Shown in pieces: positions 46,791-58,485 of a stretch of 64,000 bases of DNA. The DNA is from Saxidomus purpurata. Lineage: Eukaryota > Mollusca > Bivalvia > Venerida > Veneridae. The stretch's first letter is position 1. The number at the start of each line of letters is the position of its first letter. The stretch is taken from contig JAFMSR010000007.1 of assembly GCA_022818135.1 (NCBI GenBank), positions 3,296,577 to 3,360,576 of the forward strand, written 5' to 3'. The notes beneath the pieces are model-generated. The model did no database searches. It was not told the origin of the DNA and saw only the letters and a program-made list of their open reading frames with translations. Made by a program: the position numbers and the translations under genes.

Positions 46791-47519
46791 AAAAAGAACA
46801 TCACTATATTGTTACATTTGACATATATGCACTGTATTATGACAATATCAAAGGAGTAGGCCAGAAGAATTTACAAAATTATAAATCTGCCCGTCCGTTG
46901 ACACTATGCTAACTAGCTAAAGTTTGATTAATCCAAATATCGGACTTTTGTAGAGCAATCGTATAAGCAATCCAGAATGTTCACACAAAATACATGTATC
47001 TAATAACACTTTAAAAGAAATGTATTCAACTGTGACTAAGTATTTGCCACGAACTGCATAATAAATCAAGAAAATGTTCCAGCAAGTAATTTGGTCGTCT
47101 ATACAAACTTACTGGTTTGCGTATGTAACTTTATTTGTGGCACACAGCGTACCGCTTGCATGACGGGTACAGTTTAGGTTCACCATATACACACAGAGGT
47201 CCGAGCTACCACTGAGAATGAAGCATGACGAAGTTGCTGGTAATAAATATCAATATTTTTATCTCAGGTACATAGTATCTTGAATGTCAGTACTCGAGTA
47301 TAATAGACATTAATTAAAAACAGTATGTATACAGTTGGGGGCAAAATGTTCGAATGACTTAATTTAAAAGATGCATTCTTCTGAAATCTGATGAACAAAT
47401 TTGATTTATTTCTTGTGTTTATTTCTTCGTTAAAATTATTTAAAACTTTCATTTGTTTTATTTAAATTTTGCGTGTGTGTCTTTTGAAAAAAGGCCATCA
47501 CATTATCAATGAGCGTCAA

Positions 47520-48065
47520 TTTGGTAGGTAGTTGGTAGTTAGATATTCGAATAACCAACTACGTACTAGTTGGTACAGTAGACTCCCTAAACTCCGAACC
47601 CCTAAAAATCCGGTAACCTAAAAAAATCCGGCCGTTTTTTCCCCGCCCTTTTTTCTCCATTGACAATATTGTTACTATTTCCCCAAAAAATCCGGTCCCT
47701 CAAATTTCCGAATTCCGGCCGATAGTAGTTGGCTAGCTGGTAGTTAGTAATTGAATACACTATCACCAGAATGAAATGTTCGAACACACCATAGCCTTTT
47801 CTTAACACAGGATAAAGCAGGGGACCTAGTTGGTTATTCGCGTGAATCCACAACAACCTACCAGAAGGTAGTTGGTTATTCGAACTTTGAATGTATTCCG
47901 CTCAAAACATAAAGTATTTTCCGGAATAAATGTAACGCATAAACGGATCTAAAACCAGATAAATGTATTCTACAACATGGTAACACCTCATTCTCCCTAC
48001 ATCATCCAGGGGACTCAGTTGGTTATTCGCGTGAATCTCCAACTACCTACCAGAGGCCCAACTAT
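47520..48065. mobile_element. MITE-like repeats with 'gttggttattcg' motifs
   Basis: 'gtagttggt(a/t)' and 'ttggttattcgcgtgaatc' occur several times in both orientations (47520-47570, 47730, 47825-47880, 48015-48062). Within it, 47577-47720 has 'agactccctaaactccgaac' and 'aaaaatccgg' and looks like a separate AT/CCGG-rich insert, possibly pogo-like in its end sequence. No transposase frame. Confidence 0.5.
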
Positions 48066-48295
48066 TTTCCGTCAAATTGATATGATATTTTTTGTGCATG
48101 CACTTATGAAAGAAATGGTTGAGCCTAACTTATTTTCTTTTAATTTTCTAAACATTTTTTTCACGCACTTTTCTTGACGTACTTTTTCTGGTCATTTTGA
48201 GCAGTATTACAGCTTTCAGTACAAGTGCTGATTTTTTTTATCTTGACACATTCATTTGGGAAATAATCAATTCAAATAGTTTATTGCATAAAATT

Positions 48296-48690
48296 GATTT
48301 ACACAATTTATTACAAAAAAAAAAAAATTGTACAAAGGATAGCAAATAAAAAGGATAATATTGAACATAATGTTGCAATTCAGCAGTATATTTAATAATC
48401 TACCAAAATGCTCGCTTTCCGATTGCACCGTGTACAAATTTACGATACGGCTCCATTTAAGATTGTACATATTTTAGTAGCGCAATAATTTTAAATTGCG
48501 GTATCAAAAAGGAGCCAATATTGATATGTACCCTGTTTTTTTTTTGTTTCCCCCCCCCCTTTTTCTCTGTGGCACATAAACTAAGCATGTTGCAATTCAG
48601 CAGTATATTTATATGGACCGTATTACAGTGGTATTTTTGTTTATGGAGAAATATGAACGTGAACAATACAGTAAATAAGCTTTTCACTAT
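48296..48690. repeat. Low-complexity and short direct repeat block
   Basis: 'gttgcaattcagcagtata' occurs at 48373 and 48589. In between are A-rich (48314-48328) and T/C homopolymers (48537-48567). Frames across the homopolymers are artefacts. Confidence 0.55.
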
Positions 48691-48959
48691 TCATGGTAAA
48701 TAATAGAAGATTCGCAGTTGCCATAGCACATTTAAACCTTTGTAAGTTTAATATCTGAATATTTTTTATCAAAAGTTTGTTTCTTATTCAATATGATGCC
48801 AATACATCGCTCACAATTATATTTAGAAAACATTAGAAAGTTCTAAGAACAGATTGTCATGGCATTATACCATACATGTTTCAATATTTCTTGAAGCTTT
48901 TAAATATCTATGACTGGAGAAACTACTACAAGCAAGTTCTTGACAAAATAAAACGAGGA

Positions 48960-49395
48960 AAACAAGAGTGTCAAACTGTCTCAAAAACGCCCGTCAAAGA
49001 GGCATAACCAATTTGAACTATAGAGCGGAGAAGTCTTCGATAAATTATTATTTATAAGAGCCATTAACCCAAAAGTGCCTTAAGCGATTTTGTTGGTTAT
49101 CGAACCTAGCTTAGACATTATACCCAGTTTGGTGAAGATCGGATGAAAAACTATTCGACGAGAGCGGACAAAGGTAATTTGGCAAGTTTTGGATAATTTA
49201 AAGGCCATTATCAAAAAGGACCCTAGACGATTTGGCTGGTTATCGACCTTGGGCCAGATCTAATGCCCACAAACGTGTTCAGCAAGTTTGGTGAATATCA
49301 GATGAAAACTCTTCAACTTAGAGCGCGGACCACGTGTGGATGCCGCCCGCCCGCCGAAGATGTTCCTATAGTACGTCCCTTCGGGCGTATAATAA
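48960..49395. repeat. Dispersed repeat ('aacaagagtgtcaaactgtc' family)
   Basis: Begins 'acaagagtgtcaaactgtc', has two internal units with 'tttggctggttatcgacctt' or 'gttggttatcgaacctagc', and ends 'cgcccgcccgccgaag' and 'cccttcgggcgtataataa'. Non-coding dispersed repeat. Confidence 0.6.
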
Positions 49396-49408
49396 GACAT
49401 GTCGTGGA

Positions 49409-49577
49409 TTTTAAATGCATACAGAAAGAGTAATTTATTAATGAAAGGTCACATGTCACTTCTAGTGCGATCTAAGATGAATGGAACATTTATTTATAAT
49501 CCAGGAGAACAATACATCAGTCATATTTCTAATGGTTGCGATTGTAAAGTAATCTACCACATTATAAAGTGTAACGT
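49409..49577 (+). repeat. Coding-like fragment, inverted pair, copy 1
   Basis: Frame: YRKSNLLMKGHMSLLVRS, KMNGTFIYNPGEQYISHI, SNGCDCKVIYHIIKCNV. The C-x-C...VIYHIIKC arrangement recalls the segment before the GIY-YIG domain of retroelement proteins, but it is too short to assign. Copy 2 lies 720 bp away in reverse orientation with about two changes in 165 bp. Confidence 0.5.
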
Positions 49578-50297
49578 TTTACTTACAAATTGTTGCCAAA
49601 AGCGTAAACAAGTGCAGAAATCCATTTTTGTATGTACATAAATATGTCATTTTAGATTAAGGTAAAACCATACAAAAGAGGTTAAGTATTACATTATTAA
49701 CTGATAAGGGATCATTTCGTGTTACGACCCTTATTCGGTTATGGACTACTTTTATATCATTCTATTTAGCCTATTTAGATAGGAGGACCAAATAACTTTG
49801 AGAGAGTATTTAGGGGACATAACTCATTAAAGTATCAAATTTATATAACTTAACTTTATTAATGAAAAAATACCACAAATGTTTATTGCAGGTAATAAGC
49901 TGTTTGCTTATCAGATATAATATTAGATCTGGTACTTTTCCTGAAGATGATTCATACTTACACACAAGTGCTTGTTTTTGTACTCGGTCCTGAATGGAGA
50001 TGGTCAATTTGTTCAAATAATAACTGCCTTGCCAATTGTTAATTACCTATAAATGTGATATAGACACCAAATGCAAAAGCTTATAAAAGAGCAAACACTA
50101 TAAGTATATAGTACAGAAAATACAAACACCTGATAACAGAAAAATGCAACATAACAATCTACTTTGCTGTATATCAAATACAATAAATCAATAGCAGAAC
50201 AATATACCATAGACCAAAACACAATTAATTCTTTTAACATATTTCACAGCGAATATAAAAATTATATATTATATAAAAATATATAATTATAATAAAT

Positions 50298-50466
50298 TTA
50301 TTTAACGTTACACTTTATAATGTGGTAGATTACTTTACAATCGCAACCATTAGAAATATGACTGATGTATTGTTCTCCTGGATTATAAATAAATGTTCCA
50401 TTCATCTTAGATCGCACTAGAAGTGACATATGACCTTTCATTAATAAATGACTCTTTCTGTATGCA
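50298..50466 (-). repeat. Coding-like fragment, inverted pair, copy 2
   Basis: Reads YRKSHLLMKGHMSLLVRS and onward as copy 1, with N to H and one silent change, then stops after KCNVK. Near-identity shows a recent inverted duplication or the ends of one inserted element. Confidence 0.5.
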
Positions 50467-50589
50467 TAATAAATAAATAATAAAATTATATAATTATAAT
50501 TATAAAAATTATGTTCTGTTAAAAACAAATCTTTTTTCCATTTGTCTTCTTATATTATGCTAAACGATTGTAGGGGTATCTTCTCAAAT

Positions 50590-51000
50590 AACTGAAACAA
50601 GAGAAAATGTAGTTACTCTAAATATAATAAACCTAGAGTCATAGCTTTAACTGCACTTCTTCTCATTATTCTTTATTAGACTAGTATATGAAGTATCAAT
50701 TGAATTCAATACTTTTTGAGTTATACTCCACACAAGTATAAAGTTTTCAAAGCTAGAGTGATTGTTTCTTGTGCACTGCATTTCTTCTCATTGTCATCCA
50801 TCACTATTGGAAATATCATCAATTTCTCTTTAATACTTTTCAAGTTATGCTCCGTTCAAGAGGTACCTTAACACAGTTACTCTAAATTGATTCGACTGTT
50901 CGAGTTACGGTTCTTGTGCACTGCACTTCCTCTTATTGTACTAGTGTTAATTGACTCTCTACAATACTTTTTCTATGTTCTGTCTGCGTCCCAACCGGGA
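50590..51000 (-). repeat. Dispersed repeat ('gttcttgtgcactgcact' family)
   Basis: Units with 'aattcaatactttttgagtt', 'tgcactgcatttcttctcat' and 'caagttatgctccgttcaag'. Same family as 4590-4860 (inverse) and 17285-17695. Confidence 0.6.
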
Positions 51001-51390
51001 GAAAGCTCGACAATAGTTAATATAAATATCAAATAAATAGTTTGGCCTGTTGTCGCATTTGTAGGCGTATCGCAAGGTCATCATGCGACAACACGACACA
51101 TTACTTTTGTCGTTTTTTTCCGCATCTTTTGGTGTGTTTTATTTAAAATGGTTTTCGGTAGTTTATCGAAATATAGCGGTGAATTATATCCCGATAAACT
51201 CACTGTCCACTCAGTGAAAATTATCAAAATTTTCTACCCGTTTTAACGTCAAAATATATACCGAGCGCAACAAACGTAGGAAACCATACGACGATGACGT
51301 CGTTAAAATGACGTCATGTTTGTTATGCTTTGTGATGACGTTTCCCGCGATTTTCAATATTTTATTGAAACAAACTGAACAAAAGTAGAG

Positions 51391-52793
51391 TTAGAGCGGG
51401 TTCGGGTATTTGTGAACATGAGGCAGTTTATGAACACTTCCAATTTTTCAAGTATATATTACATTATTATCTGTACAGAAAATATACAGTATTATCAACT
51501 ATGCTCTTTTTCACCTCCGTTGTACATGAAGGCACATGCTCTTCAGAGTGAGCCACATTTTTTGTGAAAAAAAATTTACCGAACTTTTTACTTGAATTAA
51601 ACACATTTTGAATATTCAGCATATTACCAGCTAAGATTCTGCATCATGTACTTTCTATAAATTGGTCAGCTACATGAATAAAATACGATCTCTGTATCTT
51701 ATTCTTCAACATAATTACATAATTACGTCCCTTGGTGTGTTTAATGCCTATTTATATAGTGTTCAGAAACACCCGACATAAATTTTCGTAAGGAGGGTAT
51801 TTGTGAACAAATGCTCCATTCATCTTCCTAACATGATATTTATTAATGTATTATACTAATGTCAGTAAACATGATTGTTTTAAAACTGTCTTCATATTAA
51901 ATACTATTAGTGTATACATGCTAAACAACACTTTTAACGCACCATTTTGTTTAATTATCAACCCTTCCAATATCTGCCAGCTTATTTTAGCTATCTGTGC
52001 ACGAAAGCTATCATGTCTTGCATTCATGAAGACACTGGGTGATATTTCCTTTACATGAATTTCAATGATCGAGTGATTCAAATTTAATACAGAAGAGAAC
52101 TTTAAAAGTCTAAGAAGAGCTTCAAGGCAATAACTTATGTTAAGTCTACGGAGGTTAAAGGTTAAATTAAAGTTATCTACCATATGATTTGTACTACATG
52201 GTCGTTTTGAAATCGATGTAATTGATTACCTACCCAGTGTCTTCGTAGAGGCAAGACATCATAAATGTCGTGCACAGATAGCTAAAAATAAGCTGGCATA
52301 TATTGGAATGGTTGATAATTAAAGAAAGAATGACTTCGTTAGAAGTTAGGATTTGTTTCAGTAATCATGTTAGGCAATTTTGTCACCAATGTGTATTAGT
52401 AACAATAATCTATATACTGCTTCTTAATTTTACTTAAATTCCTGTTTATGTCTGTATATAAAAAGAATTATACAATAAGTGAATTATTAATTTAACCATT
52501 CTTTGGTTTAGGATCGTCCTTTTATAAAAGTAAAAAGTGTTCAGATTTAGATCTACCTTCCATTGTGTTCAGAATCACCCTACATGTTCACAAACTGCCT
52601 CCACAGACTAGATACAATTTACAAGGTATAGTACTTTAACGTGTAGAATTATTAAGAAACGGTTCAGTATATCCCGCAGCAAATTTGCTTGTGGTCACAA
52701 GATGTAAAATAATTAACTAGATCTATAAGATAAAAATTGATGTTTTGGTGAAATATTGTAGCTTAAGTGTTCAGAAATACCCGAACCCGCTCA
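51391..52793. mobile_element. Element with inverted ends and nested inverted repeat
   Basis: 'gagcgggttcgggtatttgt' at the left end matches the complement of 'aaatacccgaacccgctc' at the right. 'aggcagtttatgaacac' near the left end matches the complement of 'gttcacaaactgcct' at 52588. Inside, 51953-52045 and 52238-52322 are inverted copies ('cagcttattttagctatctg', 'gacactgggt'). About 1.4 kb. The minus frame at 52183-51851 spans the inner repeat but looks incidental. Confidence 0.65.
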
Positions 52794-53003
52794 TAAAATA
52801 AACAAAACAATTGGCTGCGCCACTCGTGAAAATATCACTTTTGGTGCCCTCTCGGTGAAATTATAACGTGATATTACACCGAAACTATGTCACATCTTCA
52901 TCGGGGCGCAAAAACGACAACACGCCAAAAATAAATAATTTGTTGGAGTTGCATGCACAAAACTACGGCAAAATAAAGCTACTATACAAGACGAAAGGTC
53001 GGT

Positions 53004-53297
53004 ATGCCAAAGTACGACGGAAAGACGGGCCAAAAGTGTCCGTTGTGTTGTCGAGTTGTTTCATTTAGATATGAAATGACCGTACTGTTTATTCAAACAG
53101 AAAATATGAGAACAGTCAGTGGACGGATTATGAGAGTCTGTTATGAGCACGCAGTTGAGATCGGAATATCCGTCACCGAAGGTAATTGTTTTGGCGGGGA
53201 CGTGACTCGTCGAGTTCCCGCAAAACAGTTACCCGAGGTAGCGGATGTTTCCACCGGGACTATGGTAGAAACCGACTTGCACTTAAAAATCGATTGA
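53004..53297 (+). CDS. Candidate 97-aa open frame with CPLC motif
   Basis: ATG to TGA: MPKYDGKTGQKCPLCCRVV, TENMRTVSGRIMRVCYEH, EGNCFGGDVTRRVPAKQLP, and an end of VETDLHLKID. The residue mix is richer in G, V, R and E than the AT-rich background, suggesting real or formerly real coding. Two CxxC-like pairs could bind a metal. No family recognised and no splice partner found; it lies 0.46 kb upstream of the Kazal gene on the same strand. Confidence 0.3.
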   Translation: MPKYDGKTGQKCPLCCRVVSFRYEMTVLFIQTENMRTVSGRIMRVCYEHAVEIGISVTEGNCFGGDVTRRVPAKQLPEVADVSTGTMVETDLHLKID

Positions 53298-53758
53298 AAT
53301 GATGCTTTATCATAACAATATACAAATGCTGTATTTGAGAAAGTGACGTTACTATATTTAAAGCATTACGTCACAAGTAATTCATGTGCGTCATCTAGCA
53401 CAAGGGAGTTCCAAACTGATTTTCCGTCATGGGTAAAATCACCGTATGAAAGAAAAGACTAAATTGGGACGGAAAAGACTAGACTGTAAAAAATGTAAAA
53501 TTAAGTATTTACCCAATATGAAATATATTTACTTCGCCTTTATAAATGTGCAAAGTATATACATGTAGAATCTAGTTGAACTTATGCCGTTTTTAAAGCG
53601 ATTGTAGACTCAAAATGTCTGATAACATACTTATATCGGCTGTTCCATTTTAGGACAAACGTGAGTGTCTTAACACGTTCTTATCTTCATTTTTGATTTT
53701 GTAAGTTTAGTGTTGGCATTATCTAGGTAGATAGCGGGTCTCAAATTGTAGAATCAAA

Positions 53759-56700
53759 ATGCTTTCTCTTGGTTTTCTCTTAGTTTTAGCTGCAGGTAAG
53801 CTTGTTTTCCGTTTAAATGTTTTTGTTTTCTACATAAATTCATAATGATAATTTTTTGGTTTTTTTTACAGATGTTTGATTTACTATTATATTGAGACGA
53901 AATAGTTACATGTATGTTGTTCATTATCTGTTAAACGCCAAATATTGTACTTTTCTGTGGAAACCTTCAGTTAAAATGTATATAATAATTTCAAAACACT
54001 ACAACTAATTTCCACGTTACGTTTTAATTTCATTTTTGACTTTTGAGATTGTGTAATTGTGAAGTTTATATTTGCATTATCGTATTGATATGTAACATGT
54101 TTTACCAAGTATGTTTACTTTACTTTGCTTTTAATTACGCAGCTAACAAGTGAATGTACATGTATAGTTAGGACTAGCTTGAAGTGTTATTTATTTTGTC
54201 AAAGACACAGCATTGTTCAGCTGCTTAAATAGGTGACTGCTTTAAACTCACGCTTACAGGTTTTATGTCGCTATTGTCTGTTTAACGGCGAATACTTTGA
54301 CAAGGTTTGTGTGCAATGCTGTATAATTATGCTATTTAGTACAAAATATAAGGCTGTGTGTTGTTTCAACTTTTAACTGCGTATGTCTGTGTGAAGATGC
54401 TTACAAAATGTAATGTGCTTTCTGTTGGCTTTATGCTTACTTTGTTTTACAGCTTTGCCCTCTTCAAGTTTTGTTGCGGGCGAGATTTGTGCTTATGTTT
54501 TTACACAAGACTGTGCTTTTAGTGCGGATCGTACGGAGGTATGCGGTACCGATGGAACGACATATCGAAATAGGTAGTGTTTGTCAACCCAGTCGGTATT
54601 TATTTGTTCAAGTTTGTAATTGTGCTTATTAGGTCCACCATCCTCGTTCGAGGTATAGTCGGTACGACCCGTATTTGTTCAAGCTTTTTGCTGACGTTTT
54701 AAATTGAAGTTTGTGGTAGGTGACTTTCTGAATTGTCTGCACAGAAATTTAAATTGCAGGCGTTGTTAATGGTGACGTATGCTCCTACGTTGCTACCAAG
54801 GACTGCTCGCAAACGCCGCAAGATATCATATGTGGAACCAACAGCCATTCATATGACAACCAGTTTGTATTCAACTTTACATGTTTTAATTATCAATTTT
54901 AATACCGTTAATCCTCACAACCGGCTATATTCTCCAGTTGTAATATCTACATAGAACATCCAAACACTAATCAAAGCACTGAGAGTGCTGACGGAAAGGA
55001 CAAGCTTCGTGAGTACCTTAAATAACGTAGATATCTCACGAGAAACTTTAAAGTTAACCGATTACCGTAAGTATTGCTTCACAGTTGCATTTTTGTAGTG
55101 TAGTGTGTTTGCTATGCCTATATGTGATTTGCCGGCACAAGCTTAAACCGAATACTTCATAAAGCAAACTTCTGTACCTTTATATATGATTATTGTATAT
55201 CCAAACTTTGTGCCATAGTATCGCCAGAACATGAGTTTATTTTCAGTAGTTACATGGGAACGTTTGTTGAATTCAGGGCATGGTGAAGTTGCCTACCCGC
55301 AAATGAACTGTGACTAGCATTTCAAGTAATTTGAAGCTAAATTGCTTGGCATGATGTCATCGGTCTCATTTTTGTGTCTCGGCGATACATAGGCATCGCT
55401 TTGTCCGTCGGTCCGTCGGTCCATCCGTCCGTCTCATAAACTTAACGTTGGCTATAATTTTGCCATTTCTTAAAATTTCTTCATCAAACTTTGCAGTCAT
55501 ATTTCTTATGACAAAAGGGCCGTGCTGCTGCCAGATTTTGTAGGTCACATTTGACAGAGTTATGCCCCTTTTTGTACTTAGATTTTGTCACGAAAAGTTA
55601 ACGTTAGCTATGACTTTGCCATTTCTTAAGATTTCTTCATCTAACTTTCAAATGTTTGCATTGCTTATGACAAAAGGTTTTGATGCTACCACATTTTGTA
55701 GGTCAAAGTCATATTTGACAGAGGTATGCCCCTTTTTGTACTTAGATTTTGGCTATAACTTTGCTATTTCCTAAGATTTCTTCATCAAACTTTCAAATTG
55801 TATTGCTTATGACAAAAGGGTCGTGATACCGACCACATTTTGTAGGTCATATTTTGCCAACTTTTTTAACTTAGATTTTGTCAAGAAATTATTGGTTATT
55901 CTGACAAAACGCAAGAGGGCGACACAAGTGTTCTACTGAACACCCATCTAGTTCGTACTTGTATTCATCATTTGTTTCTTTTGGCGAAAATATTTTTGTG
56001 TAACCTTTCTGCTGCTTTTGCGGGCTTTGTCCACTCATGCGTGTGTAGTACCACATGTCGGTCTTGCTCTAGCGTGTGTGAAAGTGCCACCTGTCGGTCA
56101 TGGTCCAATTTTGCCACGTGTCGGTCTTTATCATGCGTCTGTTTACGAACGATCGTGCTTCGGTTTTGGTTGCGCGTGTTTATGAAAGTATTGTGGGGAG
56201 GTCTTTGTCTTTGCGTCTGTGTGGAAATGCTTTGCGATTTTTGTGCCAACGCATTTTGAGCTAAGTACAGTAGACTGCTAAAAGCAACATTCAAAACTGT
56301 CCGACACTAAAAGTTAACAATTTCCAGGCGTGGTCCAATGTGATATTTGTGCATATGTCCTTACACGGGATTGTGCGTTTTCGAGAGATATCCAGAATGT
56401 TTGCGGAACTAACAGCATCTCATACAGAAACCAGTTAGTACAGTATCTCTTTAACTGACACATCTATATACGCTGATTTAGATGATAAACAACTTTATTC
56501 ATACCTTCACAGTTTGTAAAATAGTGTTACATCTGTAGCTGGGACTATTGTGAACTACTGTCACTGTCATACATAGAAGGTAAGTGCACATAGATATAAT
56601 CGTTCTCAAGATAGACATTTCTATCACTCGACCAGAGAAATGATTATCTACCAACGGCTGTGACTGGATGACTGATGATTATATTTAATAATTTATAACG

Positions 56701-58448
56701 TAGGTATTTTACGAGAGGACGAAACGATCACTGTATATAGCAGGTAGTTTAGGCTTAAACAAACAGTAAAAAGACGGGTGCAATCATTTTAGATTCGATC
56801 TTTTTTATTTTTCATATATATTTAAAAACAAATGGAACCAGAAATATCTTTATATAAGAAGGATGGGTTCATTAACTCACACCTACATACCTGAATGACC
56901 AGAGTCGCCGAGTTATGCTCTATATTGCTCACACAGACATCTGGTAGATTAGTTCAATATTCATATACCAAACAAAATAAACTCTGTCCACTTATTTCAA
57001 ATTTATAAATGCTTGTATATAGATCATATAAATCAGTCATAACGCCTTAGGTAATTTCTAGACAAGAAAACATTTTAAAGGTGTTTTGTTTTCTATTACT
57101 TGTCATAACAAACACAGTTTTACAAGGGTAATATTTATATGTACTGAAACACGGCACAAAAATCCATGACTGAATGCCAACGGAAACAGGTTAGACAAAT
57201 TTGCTATGTTGGGATTTAAAGACATTTGCTTAAAATGAAAAAAAGTTATTTTAGACAGCTGCATTGTATGGCTGAAAAAATACAACTGATAATGTCTTTT
57301 AAGAAATCATCAAGGTTCACAAACCCGATACTAACAGTAGGAGAAAAGCACAATGGTTGTCTTAGATATATGCAACTGTTACAAGTAATTATAACATAAA
57401 AACAATTTGATTGGGTTTATTGGCAAAATCTGCAATATATTTATTTTAAAAGACGATATATTCATGTATGTTTGTGACATAGTTAACCCTTATTTAACAA
57501 ATACGTGTGCATACACTTTACATATTGCGTGCTGCAGGATTTACCCTCTCTATGTAGCTTAAAAGTTTTATACTGAACATGTTAGTCGCCAAGATCATAT
57601 ATTCCACATTTTGTTCATCGCTGCAACTAAAAGCCGTCTATCCATTCATAAGTACTTTTGATGATTTTGAAATTCTACTAATTTCAATAGCTGTATAAAT
57701 GCATATTGTATATATTTTGTGGAATATTTATTTAAATATTATCATTAAGAATAACAGAGTAACAGGTAACCATTTTACTGATACTTACCTGTCTGATCAA
57801 TAAGATATTGTTTAACCAGACGCATCTGATCAGCATAGGAGAAGAATAAATTGTTCTTAAATATAATCAAAGTTCGTATCTTGTGCGAAATAATGTATTT
57901 TTTAAAACCATTTCAAGATATAGTTTGTGATAAATTTTCTGTGAAACTTTCAGAGTAAATTCTTATGATTTCCAGTTGTTTCCTCGCCAAGGCTTACTGT
58001 AATGACAACACCATCCACAAAGCCCATGACGGCGCATGCGTAGCACCGACAACACCATCTCCAGTTCATGGCAGCGAAGTGGCACTTGACATTTTCTGTC
58101 TAGATTTGCTTTACATTAAATGTCCAGTCGGTGGAGCACAGATATGTGGTAGCGATGGAACGTATTATGACAACATGTAAGTAATATTGAAAGAGAATAC
58201 AATCTGTAAATAATCTACATGTATTTTTTAACGATAAGCCTACACAATCCGCCATTCATCGACCATATATTTACATGTAAACATATTACTAGTATGTAGT
58301 TAGCATATAAGAACAGACTGCCTCAGTATTTTCTTTTTCAATGCTAGACTTGTTTGGACTAATTAAGAATTTATTTTACAGATGTGAGTTTGACAAGGCT
58401 CGATGTTTCCATAGAGACCTCCAAGATAACGGCACCAACTGCTCGTAG
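53759..58448 (+). CDS. Secreted two-domain Kazal protease inhibitor with alternative half-domain exons
   Basis: Signal exon 53759-53795 (MLSLGFLLVLAA, phase 1 end). Three interchangeable exons follow, 54453-54573, 54760-54862 and 56328-56433. Then come 57976-58176 and the terminal exon 58382-58448 (stop TAG). Each interchangeable exon encodes Cys1 to the TYxN of Kazal domain 1, including the reactive loop after Cys2. The shared exon supplies Cys4-Cys6 (CFLAKAYCNDN, IHKAHDGAC), a short linker, and the first half of domain 2 (FCLDLLYIKCPVGGAQICG, SDGTYYDN). The last exon completes domain 2 (CEFDKARCF, NGTNCS). Products would be 141, 135 or 136 aa. Kazal domains inhibit serine proteases; P1 by position after Cys2 would be F, Q or F in domain 1 and V in domain 2. 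AATAAA lies at 58476-58485. Gene structure is strong; the splicing mode is inferred from phase. Confidence 0.85.
54453..54573 (+). CDS. Kazal domain 1 alternative exon A
   Basis: Phase 1-2 exon, 121 bp. Encodes LPSSSFVAGEICAYVFTQDC, then AFSADRTEVCGTDGTTYRN. Acceptor 'tgttttacag', donor 'aatag|gtagtg'. Joined to 57976 it gives TYRNSCFLAKAYC, a textbook Kazal junction. Confidence 0.85.
54760..54862 (+). CDS. Kazal domain 1 alternative exon B
   Basis: Phase 1-2 exon, 103 bp. Encodes VVNGDVCSYVATKDC, then SQTPQDIICGTNSHSYDN. Acceptor 'taaattgcag', donor 'aacca|gtttgt', weaker than that of exon A. The Cys2-Cys3 loop is one residue shorter than in A and C, and the predicted P1 is Gln. Confidence 0.75.
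54938..55022 (+). other. Possible alternative or decayed second-half exon
   Basis: After 'attctccag' the phase matching exon B's end reads CNIYIEHPNTNQSTES, ADGKDKLREYLK and a stop. Cys4 would be kept, but Cys5 and Cys6 are absent. It could be an alternative terminator exon or a decayed duplicate of the 57976 exon. Weakly supported. Confidence 0.2.
55360..55960. repeat. Dispersed repeat in Kazal gene intron
   Basis: (GTCC)n 'gtccgtcggtccgtcggtcc' is followed by three ~150-bp units with 'actttgccatttcttaa', 'atttcttcatcaaactttc' and 'cttatgacaaaaggg'. The element closes with 'cacccatctagttcg'. It separates alternative exons B and C, so it postdates or tolerates the cluster. Confidence 0.65.
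56030..56130. repeat. Three 'ccac(a/c/g)tgtcggtc' repeats
   Basis: Copies begin at about 56050, 56087 and 56114. They make the Cys/Ser-rich frame seen here, which has no splice sites or start context to support it. Confidence 0.5.
56328..56433 (+). CDS. Kazal domain 1 alternative exon C
   Basis: Phase 1-2 exon, 106 bp. Encodes VVQCDICAYVLTRDC, then AFSRDIQNVCGTNSISYRN. Acceptor 'caatttccag', donor 'aacca|gttagt'. Closest to exon A in the Cys1-Cys2 segment; it carries one extra Cys three residues before Cys1. Confidence 0.78.
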
Positions 58449-58475
58449 ACAGCAATAATGAATGTTGATCCAGTA

Positions 58476-58485
58476 AATAAATAAA
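58476..58485 (+). terminator. Polyadenylation signal of the Kazal gene
   Basis: Two overlapping AATAAA hexamers ('aataaataaa') begin 28 bp after the stop codon. Confidence 0.6.

Noticed and set aside
55972..56259. Cys-rich frame between Kazal exons B and C
   Set aside because: Made by three 'tgtcggtc' repeats; cysteine spacing does not fit Kazal, and there are no matching splice phases.
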